Shown here piece after piece: positions 1-7,732 of a stretch of 64,000 nucleotides of DNA (the first letter of the stretch is position 1; each line of letters starts with the position of its first letter). Under the pieces are notes generated by a model. That model made no database searches and had not been told where the DNA came from. It saw only the letters and a program-made list of their open reading frames with translations. This DNA comes from Methanoregulaceae archaeon. Lineage in GTDB: Archaea; Halobacteriota; Methanomicrobia; Methanomicrobiales; Methanospirillaceae. The stretch spans positions 1 to 64,000 of the forward strand of contig JACTVG010000006.1 of assembly GCA_015660965.1 (NCBI GenBank), read 5' to 3'. Position numbers and translations under genes: made by a program.

Positions 1-1
1 G

Positions 2-202
2 GATAATGGGGCAGTTACCAGTTATAATGTTTCTATCAACGGTGTTCTCTTTTTAACTAATCCTGCTGGTGGCTTCCCGCCAAATGTGGGTAATTCAACA
101 TCGTTTTCTGCCAATGTAAATACTGGATCACAAAACCACGTTGTGGTTGCTGCTACATTCAATGACGGTAGCCAACAAGTAATCCTTGATAGTTATGTCT
201 AA
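2..202 (+). CDS. Archaeal type IV pilin / archaellin-like protein, C-terminal fragment (partial)
   Basis: Only the last 66 codons are inside the window, ending at TAA 200-202. The frame is open to the left edge and reads as a beta-rich, Asn/Gly/Thr-rich secreted domain: a Pro-Gly segment (NPAGGFPPN), then NHVVVAATFNDGSQQ and a terminal LDSYV. A strand followed by TFNDGSQQV and a hydrophobic end is typical of the C-terminal half of methanogen pilin-like proteins of the DUF1628 / archaeal type IV pilin N-domain family. The diagnostic N-terminal class III signal peptide lies outside the window, so the family call is an inference from the C-terminus only. Confidence 0.55.
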   Translation, partial: DNGAVTSYNVSINGVLFLTNPAGGFPPNVGNSTSFSANVNTGSQNHVVVAATFNDGSQQVILDSYV

Positions 203-320
203 TTTTATTTCTTTTTTTTTCACAAATTACGATTTCTAAACAATCTTATAGAAATAATAATTCTTCTAATTGAATAGGGATAACACCGTGAAAATTGAAA
301 TTAACACTGCTTTATAGGTT

Positions 321-435
321 TTATCTGACATAATGCCCAATAGGCTCAAGCGTCATTTTCTCGCGTTTTATTGCATCTATCGCAAGTGCTGCAGCACGAG
401 CGCCGCTTGAACGGCGGTAATATCCTCCCTCGTTA
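321..435 (-). pseudogene. Unidentified 3' coding fragment
   Basis: Reading the minus strand, a frame ending at TAA (321-323) gives a plausible protein tail with motif EGGYYRRSSGARAAALAID followed by AIKREKMTLEPIGHYVR. It has strong amphipathic, Ala-rich helix character, but upstream of about 435 the same frame becomes low-complexity Asn/Cys and unlikely to be coding. It overlaps the integrase-like frame in another register, so a frameshift or junction probably lies near 430. I do not recognise the family. Confidence 0.3.
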
Positions 436-628
436 CAATTCGAGATGTTACAGTTTTCCGATCCCTTCTTGTTTTGGGCATTTCGAGAAAGAGTGAGAAG
501 TTCTGATATCGTGTGTCCAGATGTAACTTCGACAAGTACTTGAGAAACGATTTTGCAAAGTTCAAGAGTTTACTCCAAGAATCGTGAGAGGTATATTGGG
601 TGACAACGTAATTGTGGAACGAACTCAC
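377..628 (-). pseudogene. Degenerate tyrosine recombinase/integrase fragment (core-binding domain)
   Basis: An 83-codon frame contains SWSKLLNFAKSFLKYLSKLH, then a YQNFSLFLEMPKTRRDRK segment and VTSRIVTREDI. This pattern of a helical SAM-like core-binding segment followed by a basic linker resembles the middle of methanogen site-specific integrases. The frame stops before any catalytic R-H-R-Y residue, so it cannot be an active recombinase. Its position next to a tRNA gene fits an integrase that once used that tRNA as target. The assignment is from memory of the family; a profile search would settle it. Confidence 0.45.
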
Positions 629-849
629 GGTTTATTGAGTTATTTTACCTCGTGTATGATTCCAGAAGATTCCGGAAGATTTGAATAACCTGTGCAGGGA
701 TTTCTTGGAGATATTTTGTGATCGTGAATTGGTGTAAAAACCGAGTGTCTTACGGAATTGTGAACATGGTAATCTAAGAGATTACGAGAAACGAATAATT
801 GACCTTGAAAGACGAATCGGAACGATTGAGGAACGTGGTTCTCAGAGTC

Positions 850-879
850 AACCCACACCGTCATCAGACGGTGTGGGTT
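850..879 (-). terminator. Perfect 13-bp hairpin just downstream of tRNA-Val
   Basis: The arms AACCCACACCGTC (850-862) and GACGGTGTGGGTT (867-879) are perfectly complementary around a 4-nt loop ATCA. It begins 5 nt beyond the 3' end of tRNA-Val on the transcribed strand. It could act as a terminator or processing hairpin for the tRNA transcript; it lacks a clear U-tract, so alternatively it is an element-end (attachment or recombination) structure. Confidence 0.45.
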
Positions 880-884
880 CCAGA

Positions 885-958
885 TGGGCTCGTCGTGATT
901 CGAACACGAGATCTTCGCCGTGTGAAGGCGACGTCATAGCCGACTAGACCACGAGCCC
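885..958 (-). tRNA. tRNA-Val (anticodon CAC)
   Basis: The minus strand folds as a full cloverleaf: acceptor GGGCTCG paired with CGAGCCC, D-arm beginning TGGTCTAGTCGG, anticodon stem TCGCC/GGCGA enclosing loop TTCACAC with anticodon CAC, and T-arm TCGTG TTCGAAT CACGA. Discriminator base is A (complement of 885) and CCA is not encoded. It lies 2 nt downstream of tRNA-Gly, so both are probably cotranscribed. Confidence 0.95.
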
Positions 959-960
959 AA

Positions 961-1031
961 TGCATCGACCGGGAATCGAACCCGGGCTATAGGCTTGGAA
1001 GGCCTAAGTCATGCCTCTAGACCATCGATGC
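961..1031 (-). tRNA. tRNA-Gly (anticodon TCC)
   Basis: The minus strand gives acceptor GCATCGA paired with TCGATGC, D-arm TGGTCTAGAGGCATGA, anticodon loop CTTCCAA with anticodon TCC, and T-arm CCGGG TTCGATT CCCGG. Discriminator A, no encoded CCA. A TATA-like ATTATTAATA stretch lies about 20-30 nt upstream (about 1052-1062), as expected for an archaeal tRNA promoter. Confidence 0.95.
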
Positions 1032-1208
1032 AGTGATGCTTTACCATTTTAGCAGGGACTTGTATTAATAATTGCCATATCGTCGTCAATCCGGTCCTTT
1101 TGCGGCAGGGCCACTGCGAAACATCCAATCGTTCCACCCTGACGCAGAAATGACACGTAAAATAGTAGGGTTACGGATGCGCTGGAAAAACAATGGGGTA
1201 TGGGAGGG

Positions 1209-2090
1209 TCAGTACCCGCGAAGCTCGGCTTCAACTTTTTCAAGGTTGGCAATCCGTTTTTCAAGGGGTGGGTGGGTGGAGAAGAGCTCCATGATGGTAT
1301 TGCCAGAGAGCGCCGGGATGATAAAGAATGCATTTGCCCCCTGGACTCTGGCCTTTGCTTCACGAGGAACCGCGTCAATCCTGCCGCTGATCTTGCTCAG
1401 TGCCGAGATGAGGGCTTGGGGATTCCTGGTGATCAGCGCACTACCGCGATCTGCCGCAAATTCGCGGTACCGAGAAAGTGCGAGCATAAGGAGTGTCGCG
1501 ATAAACCAGACGATGATTGAGACAACCCAGACAATGATCGTACCCCCTCCGTCCCGGTTGCGCCCGCCAAACATTGCAGAAAAGAAGAAGCTCTGCATAA
1601 TCATCGACGCGATCATGGCGATAAAACTCGCAACGGTCATGGTCAGGATGTCCCTGTTCTTTACATGGGAAAGTTCGTGGCCCAGTACAGCCTCGAGTTC
1701 ATCGTTGTTGAGGAGTCTCATGATCGAATCAGTGCAGGCAACCACAGCATGCTTCGGGCTCCGCCCGGTGGCAAACGCGTTGGGCACCGGGCTCTGCATG
1801 ATTGCGATCTTCGGAATGGGAAGATCCGCCTCCTTACAGAGTTTCTCGACCGTCCGGTGAAGCTCGGGATATTCGTCATCTGCGATGATACGGGAACCCG
1901 TGCTCCAGAGCACCAGTTTATCCGAGAAAAAGTACTGGATAAACGCCATTCCTACGGCTAGAATTACTATCAGCCCGAGTCCTGCGCCGAATGCCCACAA
2001 TACCGTCATGAACACGAGATAGACGATGAAGAGCAAGAACATGGTCAGCCAGACCCTGGCCGTCAGACCCCAGTCACGTTTCCATTTCAT
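1209..2090 (-). CDS. htpX: HtpX-type membrane zinc metalloprotease (M48)
   Basis: A 293-residue integral-membrane M48 peptidase that degrades misfolded membrane proteins. Start chosen at the ATG at 2090 (MKWKRDWGLTARVWL), the usual start of methanogen HtpX, rather than an in-frame codon 33 residues upstream. Membrane segments lie near residues 12-33, 36-56, 152-170 and 185-206. The zinc site is HELSH at 138-142, with Glu210 of REFAAD as third ligand. The C-terminal STHPPLEKRI motif is also typical. Local GC is about 50-60% by hand count, well above flanking DNA, which may mean transfer or a different selection history. Confidence 0.93.
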   Translation of the reverse strand: MKWKRDWGLTARVWLTMFLLFIVYLVFMTVLWAFGAGLGLIVILAVGMAFIQYFFSDKLVLWSTGSRIIADDEYPELHRTVEKLCKEADLPIPKIAIMQSPVPNAFATGRSPKHAVVACTDSIMRLLNNDELEAVLGHELSHVKNRDILTMTVASFIAMIASMIMQSFFFSAMFGGRNRDGGGTIIVWVVSIIVWFIATLLMLALSRYREFAADRGSALITRNPQALISALSKISGRIDAVPREAKARVQGANAFFIIPALSGNTIMELFSTHPPLEKRIANLEKVEAELRGY

Positions 2091-2243
2091 AATTGGTACT
2101 AATACGACGAGACTGGTCTTAAAATATTCGACGATGATACAGTAAAATTTCAAAAATTCAACATATTCAAGAAAGTTATTCAAATACAAAATTCAGCCAA
2201 CACCTTTCTCCCATTTAAGTTTTGAAGTAACAACATTTGTTCG

Positions 2244-2252
2244 TATATAAAT
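2244..2252 (+). promoter_or_regulatory. TATA box for the Bles03/DUF1917 gene
   Basis: TATATAAAT lies 39 nt before the ATG at 2291, so transcription would begin near 2270 and leave a leader of roughly 20 nt. This matches the archaeal TATA consensus; no BRE is claimed. Confidence 0.45.
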
Positions 2253-2290
2253 CAGAAACTATTTTTTCGGGCAGCACCTGACGATTAAGT

Positions 2291-2941
2291 ATGGCAGAAG
2301 TCGACTATGTGGCGCTCGCAGATGTTGGGTATGGGATCTTCGAGCATCTCTTAAATAAAGGACTCCGAGTACAGGGAAAATACCTGTTCTCACTAGTAGA
2401 ACAAGATGTCGACTTCAAGGCAGATTTAAATGCAATATTTCAACAGTTTGCTAAAGATTATCCACAGCTTGCAGAGGCGCTAATCGGACGGTTCAAGAAT
2501 ACCAATACTATCTATGACATGATCCTGACTGGAGAGGGGGTAGTTCCATCTAAGACCACCCAAATGTATTGGATTGTTCAGGATGCACCAGAAAGTCCAC
2601 CTGAGGCGATTGAAGATGAAAATGCAGGTAAATGGCTGATTTTCCAAGAACCAGATCAAGTAGATGCATCTTGGAAAAAGTTGCGTGATGCAACGGTTGC
2701 TGGTGAGCTTGGTATTTCGAGTAAAGTTAGTACCGCAAAACCCAATCCAGATTCTCGTGATAATCGGAAGGTCATTTATGTTTACACAAAAGATTGGGCA
2801 GACGAAGCTGATGTAATGCGAGTTCGCCAGAAGCTGAGGGATCTCGGATTTGTTGACCGAATTGGGTATAAAAGAAATATTGAGACATTTGCTGGCGAAT
2901 ATGCAAAGAAAGGTAAAAGAGTCACTTATTATAGCGCTTAA
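2291..2941 (+). CDS. Bles03-like / DUF1917 (UPF0696) domain protein
   Basis: A 216-residue cytoplasmic protein. The C-terminal half (about 105-216) carries the DUF1917 pattern: GKWLIF, a DQVDASWKKLRDAT helix, GISSKVSTA, then RKVIYVYTKDW and a closing GYKRNIETF plus GKRVTYYSA. In families related to Bles03 this domain has an eIF4E-like fold and is sometimes labelled phosphothreonine-lyase-like; no catalytic role is established for the archaeal members. The N-terminal 100 residues are helical and not recognised. Single gene with its own promoter, divergent from htpX. Confidence 0.7.
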   Translation: MAEVDYVALADVGYGIFEHLLNKGLRVQGKYLFSLVEQDVDFKADLNAIFQQFAKDYPQLAEALIGRFKNTNTIYDMILTGEGVVPSKTTQMYWIVQDAPESPPEAIEDENAGKWLIFQEPDQVDASWKKLRDATVAGELGISSKVSTAKPNPDSRDNRKVIYVYTKDWADEADVMRVRQKLRDLGFVDRIGYKRNIETFAGEYAKKGKRVTYYSA

Positions 2942-3074
2942 AATCAATAATTTAAATTTTTTTGAAAAATTAGAGATTTTTTGAGATATATTCAAAATAA
3001 TTAAAATAGTGACGATTTTTAATCTATCTTCAAGAATCAAAGAGAAAAGAACAAAATATTTTATTAATATTAAA

Positions 3075-3221
3075 TTACGCTTTGCGCTCTTTGTTCTTTG
3101 GGCGTAGTTTCTTGTATCCACATTTACGGCACGTTGTTGCACGAATCGCATTACGAGCATTGCAGTGCATGCAGATCTTCACATTGAGCAACCGGGCTTC
3201 AGCCTCTGGGAACTTGGCCAT
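3075..3221 (-). CDS. rpl40e: Large ribosomal subunit protein eL40
   Basis: A 48-codon gene too short for a standard ORF scan. It starts ATG at 3221 with [20 protein letters not shown] and ends RPKNKERKA. The four zinc cysteines are arranged as C-x2-C (ICMHC) and C-x2-C (TCRKC). It is the last gene of the minus-strand information cluster, 55 nt after rdgB. Confidence 0.95.
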   Translation of the reverse strand: MAKFPEAEARLLNVKICMHCNARNAIRATTCRKCGYKKLRPKNKERKA

Positions 3222-3276
3222 CTCTAGAATACTCCTGCCCTGATATGAATGACGTAAAAGGTTTTAACCGTTTGTG

Positions 3277-3834
3277 TCATCCTGAGAAACCATACTTCTT
3301 GACAAACCAATCATGGAAAGCGGTAAGGGCTTTTGCACGGTGTGAAATTTGACTCTTTTCAGAAAGTGGGATCTCTGCAAGCGTTAAACCGTTATATTCA
3401 AAAATTGGGTCATATCCAAATCCTTTCCTCCCTCTGGGTGCAGTTGTAATAGTACCATAAATAGTACCGGTAAAAACTTGGAATCCATCTGTATCTGCAA
3501 ATGCAATCGCTGTACTGAAACTCGCACTACGATCTTGTATCCCATCCATCAAACGTAATATTCCTGAATTTCCTATACATTCGAGTACATATGCCGCATA
3601 GGGTCCAGGGAAACCGTTGAGTGCGTCAATTTCAAATGCAGTGTCATCAACAATCAACGGTGTTCCAAGTTGTCCATATGCATACCTTGCCTTCTCCCGA
3701 GCGATCTCTCCGACATCATCACTTCGATATTCTGGGCATTCAAGTGCTACATGGGTAACATCGACAACTCCTGAAAAAAACGCCGCTACCTCATGCGCCT
3801 TATGGGGATTGCTCGTCACGACAATAAGTTTCAG
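3277..3834 (-). CDS. rdgB: XTP/dITP diphosphatase (RdgB/HAM1 family)
   Basis: Hydrolyses non-canonical purine triphosphates (XTP, dITP, ITP) to monophosphates and pyrophosphate. Family motifs: LKLIVVTSNPHKAHEV (substrate loop), IVDDTAFEIDALNGFPGPYA, KGFGYDPIF and SHRAKAL. The first beta strand LKLIVV needed for the fold lies upstream of the only conventional start (GTG 3819). It is completed if translation begins at CTG 3832-3834, which overlaps the TGA of kae1-bud32 as CTGA. I chose CTG for that reason; GTG 3819 is the conservative alternative. Confidence 0.88.
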   Translation of the reverse strand: MKLIVVTSNPHKAHEVAAFFSGVVDVTHVALECPEYRSDDVGEIAREKARYAYGQLGTPLIVDDTAFEIDALNGFPGPYAAYVLECIGNSGILRLMDGIQDRSASFSTAIAFADTDGFQVFTGTIYGTITTAPRGRKGFGYDPIFEYNGLTLAEIPLSEKSQISHRAKALTAFHDWFVKKYGFSG

Positions 3835-5408
3835 AGGTATCTCCCTCGCAACTCTATTTCTTTCTCTCTGGCGATTACATCGTTAGCGCCAGCAAATGTC
3901 TCTCTATACCCTTCACAAAATGCATTTTTTAGTTCTGCGGAGTCCACCGTGGTGCTTTCTAAAGTCTGAAATAAAACATGGATATCTACGCCTCTCTGTT
4001 CAATCTCGGCAGTGACTTGTGCAAGTCCGAAATCTATCAAAACAAGTCGTCTATTGTCCATAATCATATTGCTTGTAGTGAGATCGCCATGCATAATACC
4101 AGAGTTATGTAATTTTCCAACCACTCGTCCCGCTTCTTTAAGGTTTTTAACCGACATGTTATTTGTAAGCAATGAACCATGGATCCTTTCCATAACTATT
4201 GTATCGTTAGTTATGTCACTCATAATTGGGGTTGGTACACCTGAGTAACGTGCAAGAGCAATCAACCTTGCTTCCGCCCGGGTTCTTTCGATAATTAAAC
4301 GGTTATCAAGGGAAGGAACACGATATCGTTTAGAGATTCTGCGTTTTAACGCACTTTTATCCGAAAATTCTATAATTGCTTCCGCACCACGAGCGGTGGT
4401 GATTTTTTTGTTTAGATTATTCGGTCTGGTAGCAGATTTTTCCGACACTTTCCATGTTACTTCAACTTGATCGGAGCGAAATGATGGGTTAATATGTGAA
4501 GATTCAACAGGGAGTGACTGACCGCTATCAAGCATCAACTTCCCAGTATATGCTATCATCGCACCATTATCACCGAGGTAACGAGATTCTGGGACAAAAA
4601 ATTGTGCATCGCGTTCCTCACACATAGTCTTAAGCATTTCCTGAAGTCGTTTATTTGCACCAACACCACCGACAAGGAGAACCTCGTCTTTTCCTGCAAG
4701 TGACATCGCTCGCTCAGTTACTTCAACACACATAGCAAAGGCGGTTTCTTGTAGAGAATGACATACGTCCTCAATCGGCGCTTTACTATCCTTTGCTGCG
4801 GACATTAGACCGGAAAAAGCAAGGTCCATTCCCTTTACGGTATATGGGAGTTCAATATATCCCCCTTTTACTGCAAGTTGTTCAATTATGGGCCCACCCG
4901 GGTGTGGTAAAACTTTTGAACGTGCGAATTTGTCAAGCATATTACCAATCCCGATATCAAGGGTCTCACCAAAAATTCTGTATCTACCATTAAGATAACC
5001 GATTACTTGCGTGTTTGCTCCGCTAACATACAACACAATAGGATCGCTGCAACTAGTTGCAAACTTTCCAATTTCAACATGGGCCACGCAGTGATTCACA
5101 CCAACAAGTGGCACATTTAACGCAAGTGCCAGTGAGCGTGCGGCGGTCGCAACTGTGCGGAGACAGGGGCCTAGCCCCGGTCCTTGAGAGAAAGCAATAC
5201 CTGTAATTGCCTTTGGATCTTTAAGCACAGACATAATAACCTCATTCATTACCGATGCATGGTGCTGAGCAGCTTCTCGTGGATGGATACCCCCGTGTTG
5301 GGGGTTGTATGGTCTTGAAGTAAGAGAAATGAGATCTGTATCAAAAACAGCGGCACTGAGGTTCCATGCAGTCCCCTCAATCCCGAGAACTTGCCTGAAA
5401 ATAGGCAT
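3831..5408 (-). CDS. Kae1-Bud32 fusion: tRNA N6-threonylcarbamoyladenosine synthase subunit plus kinase/ATPase
   Basis: A 525-residue fusion. Residues 1 to about 325 are Kae1, which transfers the threonylcarbamoyl group to A37 of ANN-decoding tRNAs; metal ligands H106 and H110 sit in GVNHCVAH, and GVGANKRL is the ASKHA nucleotide motif. Residues about 340-525 are Bud32, with the kinase motifs MHGDLTTSN and LIDFGLA. Fusion of the two KEOPS subunits is common in Euryarchaeota. Starts ATG 5408, 7 nt after the S27ae gene; its TGA overlaps the proposed CTG start of rdgB. Confidence 0.96.
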   Translation of the reverse strand: MPIFRQVLGIEGTAWNLSAAVFDTDLISLTSRPYNPQHGGIHPREAAQHHASVMNEVIMSVLKDPKAITGIAFSQGPGLGPCLRTVATAARSLALALNVPLVGVNHCVAHVEIGKFATSCSDPIVLYVSGANTQVIGYLNGRYRIFGETLDIGIGNMLDKFARSKVLPHPGGPIIEQLAVKGGYIELPYTVKGMDLAFSGLMSAAKDSKAPIEDVCHSLQETAFAMCVEVTERAMSLAGKDEVLLVGGVGANKRLQEMLKTMCEERDAQFFVPESRYLGDNGAMIAYTGKLMLDSGQSLPVESSHINPSFRSDQVEVTWKVSEKSATRPNNLNKKITTARGAEAIIEFSDKSALKRRISKRYRVPSLDNRLIIERTRAEARLIALARYSGVPTPIMSDITNDTIVMERIHGSLLTNNMSVKNLKEAGRVVGKLHNSGIMHGDLTTSNMIMDNRRLVLIDFGLAQVTAEIEQRGVDIHVLFQTLESTTVDSAELKNAFCEGYRETFAGANDVIAREKEIELRGRYL

Positions 5409-5415
5409 TCACAAC

Positions 5416-5598
5416 TTATTTTTTAAATTCAGTATAGCCACACTTTCCGCAGGCAGTCCTATCTTTATGTTCTGCCATCATGACCCCAGGTCCACAACGT
5501 GGGCAATATTTTTTTGTGGTAGTGACCTTTCCGCCTTCGATCTTAAAGTGTGCACTCCGCCTGGGTCCTTTTGCAGTCCCTGCCTTCTTTGCAGCCAT
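5416..5598 (-). CDS. rps27ae: Small ribosomal subunit protein eS31 (S27ae)
   Basis: A 60-residue zinc-ribbon ribosomal protein. Basic N-terminus [18 protein letters not shown], then [17 protein letters not shown] and ACGKCGY supply the two C-x2-C zinc pairs. It starts 2 nt after rps24e ends, the standard archaeal pairing. Confidence 0.96.
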   Translation of the reverse strand: MAAKKAGTAKGPRRSAHFKIEGGKVTTTKKYCPRCGPGVMMAEHKDRTACGKCGYTEFKK

Positions 5599-5600
5599 AC

Positions 5601-5900
5601 TTATGCTGCCCCTTCCTGCTTAGGTTTGGGCATTCCTCGTTCCATTAGGTGCGCGCGTTCAGTTTTCTTTTTACCTTCTTCGTTGTCGTAGATGCGAACA
5701 TCACCATTAATTTCCATTTTACCGAAACTACTTTTTAAAGAATCGAGCACAACCTGTTGCTCTTTTACATTGAGAAGTGCACAGATCTTTCCGATGATCT
5801 GCATTCGAGAGGGGGTTGCACCGTCATATTTGAGAGTGAACTTTACCTCCCTTCTTGATAAAAGTTCATTTCTTTTATCGCTTTTAATTTCAAAATCCAT
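5601..5900 (-). CDS. rps24e: Small ribosomal subunit protein eS24
   Basis: A 99-residue ribosomal protein. Start chosen at ATG 5900 ([19 protein letters not shown]), the family start, not an upstream in-frame codon at 5954. Core motifs: [16 protein letters not shown] and DSLKSSFG, with a basic tail [13 protein letters not shown]. The 112-nt gap before it separates it from the dephospho-CoA kinase gene and may hold an extra promoter. Confidence 0.95.
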   Translation of the reverse strand: MDFEIKSDKRNELLSRREVKFTLKYDGATPSRMQIIGKICALLNVKEQQVVLDSLKSSFGKMEINGDVRIYDNEEGKKKTERAHLMERGMPKPKQEGAA

Positions 5901-6012
5901 CAATATCCTGTAATTATTGGCAACCGTGTTATTTAAAATGTGATCATCATCCAAAGGAATTCTACAGACGAGAGAAAATGGGAATCAGAAACAGAAATAT
6001 TCATTAGAATAA

Positions 6013-6501
6013 TTAATCTGTGTGGATAAAATGAGACAGCAGTTCTAGCGCCTGCTCTTTTGCTTTTATATTTACTTCTTTTACTACAACACCTTTATGG
6101 GGTTGCCCGTAAAGCACCATCGAACCCATTGGTGCTGCAATTACAAGAGGGATAACGGCGAGGTCCTCTTCTCCATTGACATAGATTGTCATTGGCGGGT
6201 GAGTGACAGCATCATTAATAGTTGCGATAAGCTCGTCACTAATTGTACCGGCCGAATTCTTTACCCGAACTACTTTTCCAATGGTTGAAAAATTTTTTTT
6301 GCAGGGAGACCGCATTGTGTGACCATCAACAATTGCAACTGAAGGCGTAGCCCCATTTTTCTGGAGGTTATGGGTCACAATGTCTCCAACAGAATAGATA
6401 ATTTTTCCGGAAAGACGGGAGATAATACCAGTAATATCGGGAAACAATTCGCCAAATGGTTCTTTAAAATAATGGCGTTTTTCGTCAGGGAGTTTGAACA
6501 T
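6013..6501 (-). CDS. GTP-dependent dephospho-CoA kinase (DUF359)
   Basis: A 162-residue member of the archaeal DUF359 family, shown in Thermococcus to phosphorylate dephospho-CoA with GTP in the last step of CoA synthesis. Visible motifs: GELFPD, YSVGDIVTHNL, VAIVDGHTMRSP, RVKNSAGTIS and VYVNGEEDLAVIPL in variant form (IYVNGEEDLAVIP), then YGQPHKGVV. Its start overlaps the stop of spt4 by one base. Placement between Spt4 and eS24 is typical. Confidence 0.92.
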   Translation of the reverse strand: MFKLPDEKRHYFKEPFGELFPDITGIISRLSGKIIYSVGDIVTHNLQKNGATPSVAIVDGHTMRSPCKKNFSTIGKVVRVKNSAGTISDELIATINDAVTHPPMTIYVNGEEDLAVIPLVIAAPMGSMVLYGQPHKGVVVKEVNIKAKEQALELLSHFIHTD

Positions 6502-6716
6502 TAGCGGACCTTCAAAGCATACCGACCGGCGAGTTTAATGTTCATTTTTTTCGCCACATCGGAGTGTTCTGGGTCGATTATTACAAGATAGCCTGACCAG
6601 TCCTCACTTAGGTTGGCTGTACCGCACACTACACAGTTCTCACCATCTACAACTCGATGACACTCACGGCACACTTTCCCCTGTTTCTTTTTTCCTGCTC
6701 CAGGCATGCCCCTCAC
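6501..6716 (-). CDS. spt4: Transcription elongation factor Spt4 (RpoE'')
   Basis: A small zinc protein that pairs with Spt5 to make RNA polymerase processive. Zinc pairs: VCRECH and CVVCG. Conserved SEDWSGYLVIIDPEHSDVAK follows. It starts GTG at 6716 overlapping the rpo7 stop (GTGA), or ATG at 6707; the second is equally plausible because a GGAG lies upstream of both. Confidence 0.94.
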   Translation of the reverse strand: MRGMPGAGKKKQGKVCRECHRVVDGENCVVCGTANLSEDWSGYLVIIDPEHSDVAKKMNIKLAGRYALKVR

Positions 6717-7339
6717 TTCTCCTTTGATTTACGACCAGTTCGCTCCTTCTTTTCCTTCTTTTCTGCTGGTGGTTCTTTCTGTCTCTCTTTCTCTTGGTTC
6801 ATATCTTCTTCAAGCCATAGTGCTGTCCCAAGTCCCGCCTGACGCATTGTAAGGCCAATCTTACTATCACGGGGTTCGCGTTCATTCAGGCTTAATGTTA
6901 CAACTCTGGCTCGAACTGAATCTCCTACACCAATATATCTTTTTGACTCCTGACAGATTAACCGAGAATTTTTCTCATCGTAGTTGATGTATTCATCTGA
7001 GATTTGGCTCACGTGAAGCATGGCATCAATAGGACCGAGAGAAACAAATGCACCAAAACTTGTTGTCTCAACCACAACCCCTTCAATTACTTCTTGCAAT
7101 GTAAGACGTAGGACTAGTGCTTCGAATTTCACATCGTAATATACGCCACCATCTCCGGGAACCAGTTCCCCCTCACCAACATCGAGCACTCGCGTAATGC
7201 AGATAAATATCCCGATCTCTTTGTCAATACTACCCTCTAAATGCTCCTGCAAGACATCTAAAAGGACTTTTTCGAGTTTCTCCCCAAGGCGGATGGGAGG
7301 TACCCTGACCTTATCCTCAAGCTGTATTTTATTATACAT
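6713..7339 (-). CDS. rpo7: DNA-directed RNA polymerase subunit Rpo7 (RpoE')
   Basis: A stalk subunit of archaeal RNA polymerase that binds Rpo4 and single-stranded RNA. Residues 1-80 form the RNP-like domain (IQLEDKVRVPP, then EGSIDKEIGIFI); 82-165 form an S1 domain (EVIEGVVVETTSFGAFVSLG, MLHVSQIS). A highly charged tail (about 173-208, Lys/Glu repeats such as EKKEKKERTGRKSKEK) is longer than in many relatives. Confidence 0.95.
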   Translation of the reverse strand: MYNKIQLEDKVRVPPIRLGEKLEKVLLDVLQEHLEGSIDKEIGIFICITRVLDVGEGELVPGDGGVYYDVKFEALVLRLTLQEVIEGVVVETTSFGAFVSLGPIDAMLHVSQISDEYINYDEKNSRLICQESKRYIGVGDSVRARVVTLSLNEREPRDSKIGLTMRQAGLGTALWLEEDMNQEKERQKEPPAEKKEKKERTGRKSKEK

Positions 7340-7348
7340 AGCAATTCC

Positions 7349-7732
7349 CTAGCTTTTTATTAGTTCCAGTCTTTTCTGTTTTCTCATAGATATAACACCG
7401 ATCCTTTGGGAGAGAAGAATCTGTCTCAAGTGCCGGTCATTTGTTACAACGATACATCCATGTTTTTTTGCATAATTAACTATTTGCTGATCGACAGAAC
7501 CCACTGATAGTTCCTCGATTAGTACTTTTGTACATTTCTTTACAATTTCTAAGCCATAACGCGCTGCAGCAGCATCTCTTCCTTTACCAGAAGATATACC
7601 GGCAAGTTCACGAACCACAACATCAAGCACTAGCGGTTCAAACGCACCGATGAGTTGCCGGAGTTCATCAAATAGATCAAGTGAAAATTGTGCTGGCATC
7701 ATGAGAGCATTAGCGTCAAAGAGTATCTTCAT
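7349..7732 (-). CDS. PIN-domain ribonuclease (Fcf1/Utp23-like)
   Basis: A 127-residue single PIN domain. Acidic metal-site residues appear in [15 protein letters not shown] and VTNDRHLRQ. Families in this position (between aIF2 gamma and Rpo7) are annotated as rRNA-processing or 30S-maturation nucleases by analogy with eukaryal Fcf1. No antitoxin partner is adjacent, and its ATG overlaps the aIF2 gamma stop by 4 nt, so it is a housekeeping gene rather than a VapC toxin. Confidence 0.88.
   Translation of the reverse strand: MKILFDANALMMPAQFSLDLFDELRQLIGAFEPLVLDVVVRELAGISSGKGRDAAAARYGLEIVKKCTKVLIEELSVGSVDQQIVNYAKKHGCIVVTNDRHLRQILLSQRIGVISMRKQKRLELIKS

Larger units (their letters stand above)
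203..884. other. Gene-poor decayed stretch between pilin-like gene and tRNA genes
   Basis: About 680 bases without an intact gene. It holds a short minus-strand frame that looks like a piece of a tyrosine integrase (377-628), a second minus-strand open end at 321-435 in another frame, a plus-strand coiled-coil-like fragment (about 738-880) that runs straight into the antisense of tRNA-Val, and a perfect 13-bp hairpin at 850-879. AT-rich DNA fills the rest. The pattern suits an eroded integrated element next to a tRNA target. Confidence 0.5.

Noticed and set aside
738-944. Plus-strand protein running through tRNA-Val (reads WARRDSNTRSSPCEGDV)
   Set aside because: The tail is the well-known artefact of translating antisense tRNA; only the upstream coiled-coil part may be a gene remnant.
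1072-1860. Long plus-strand frame of 262 codons antisense to htpX
   Set aside because: HtpX has all catalytic motifs on the other strand; the antisense frame has no recognisable domain and arises from high GC.
2480-3160. Minus-strand 226-codon frame opposite the DUF1917 gene
   Set aside because: Composition is Ile/Phe/Asn-rich without motifs, and it overlaps the genuine eL40 gene in another frame.
7349-7732. VapC-type toxin of a toxin-antitoxin pair
   Set aside because: The PIN gene overlaps aIF2 gamma and lies in a housekeeping cluster with no antitoxin gene, so Fcf1-like processing is the better reading.
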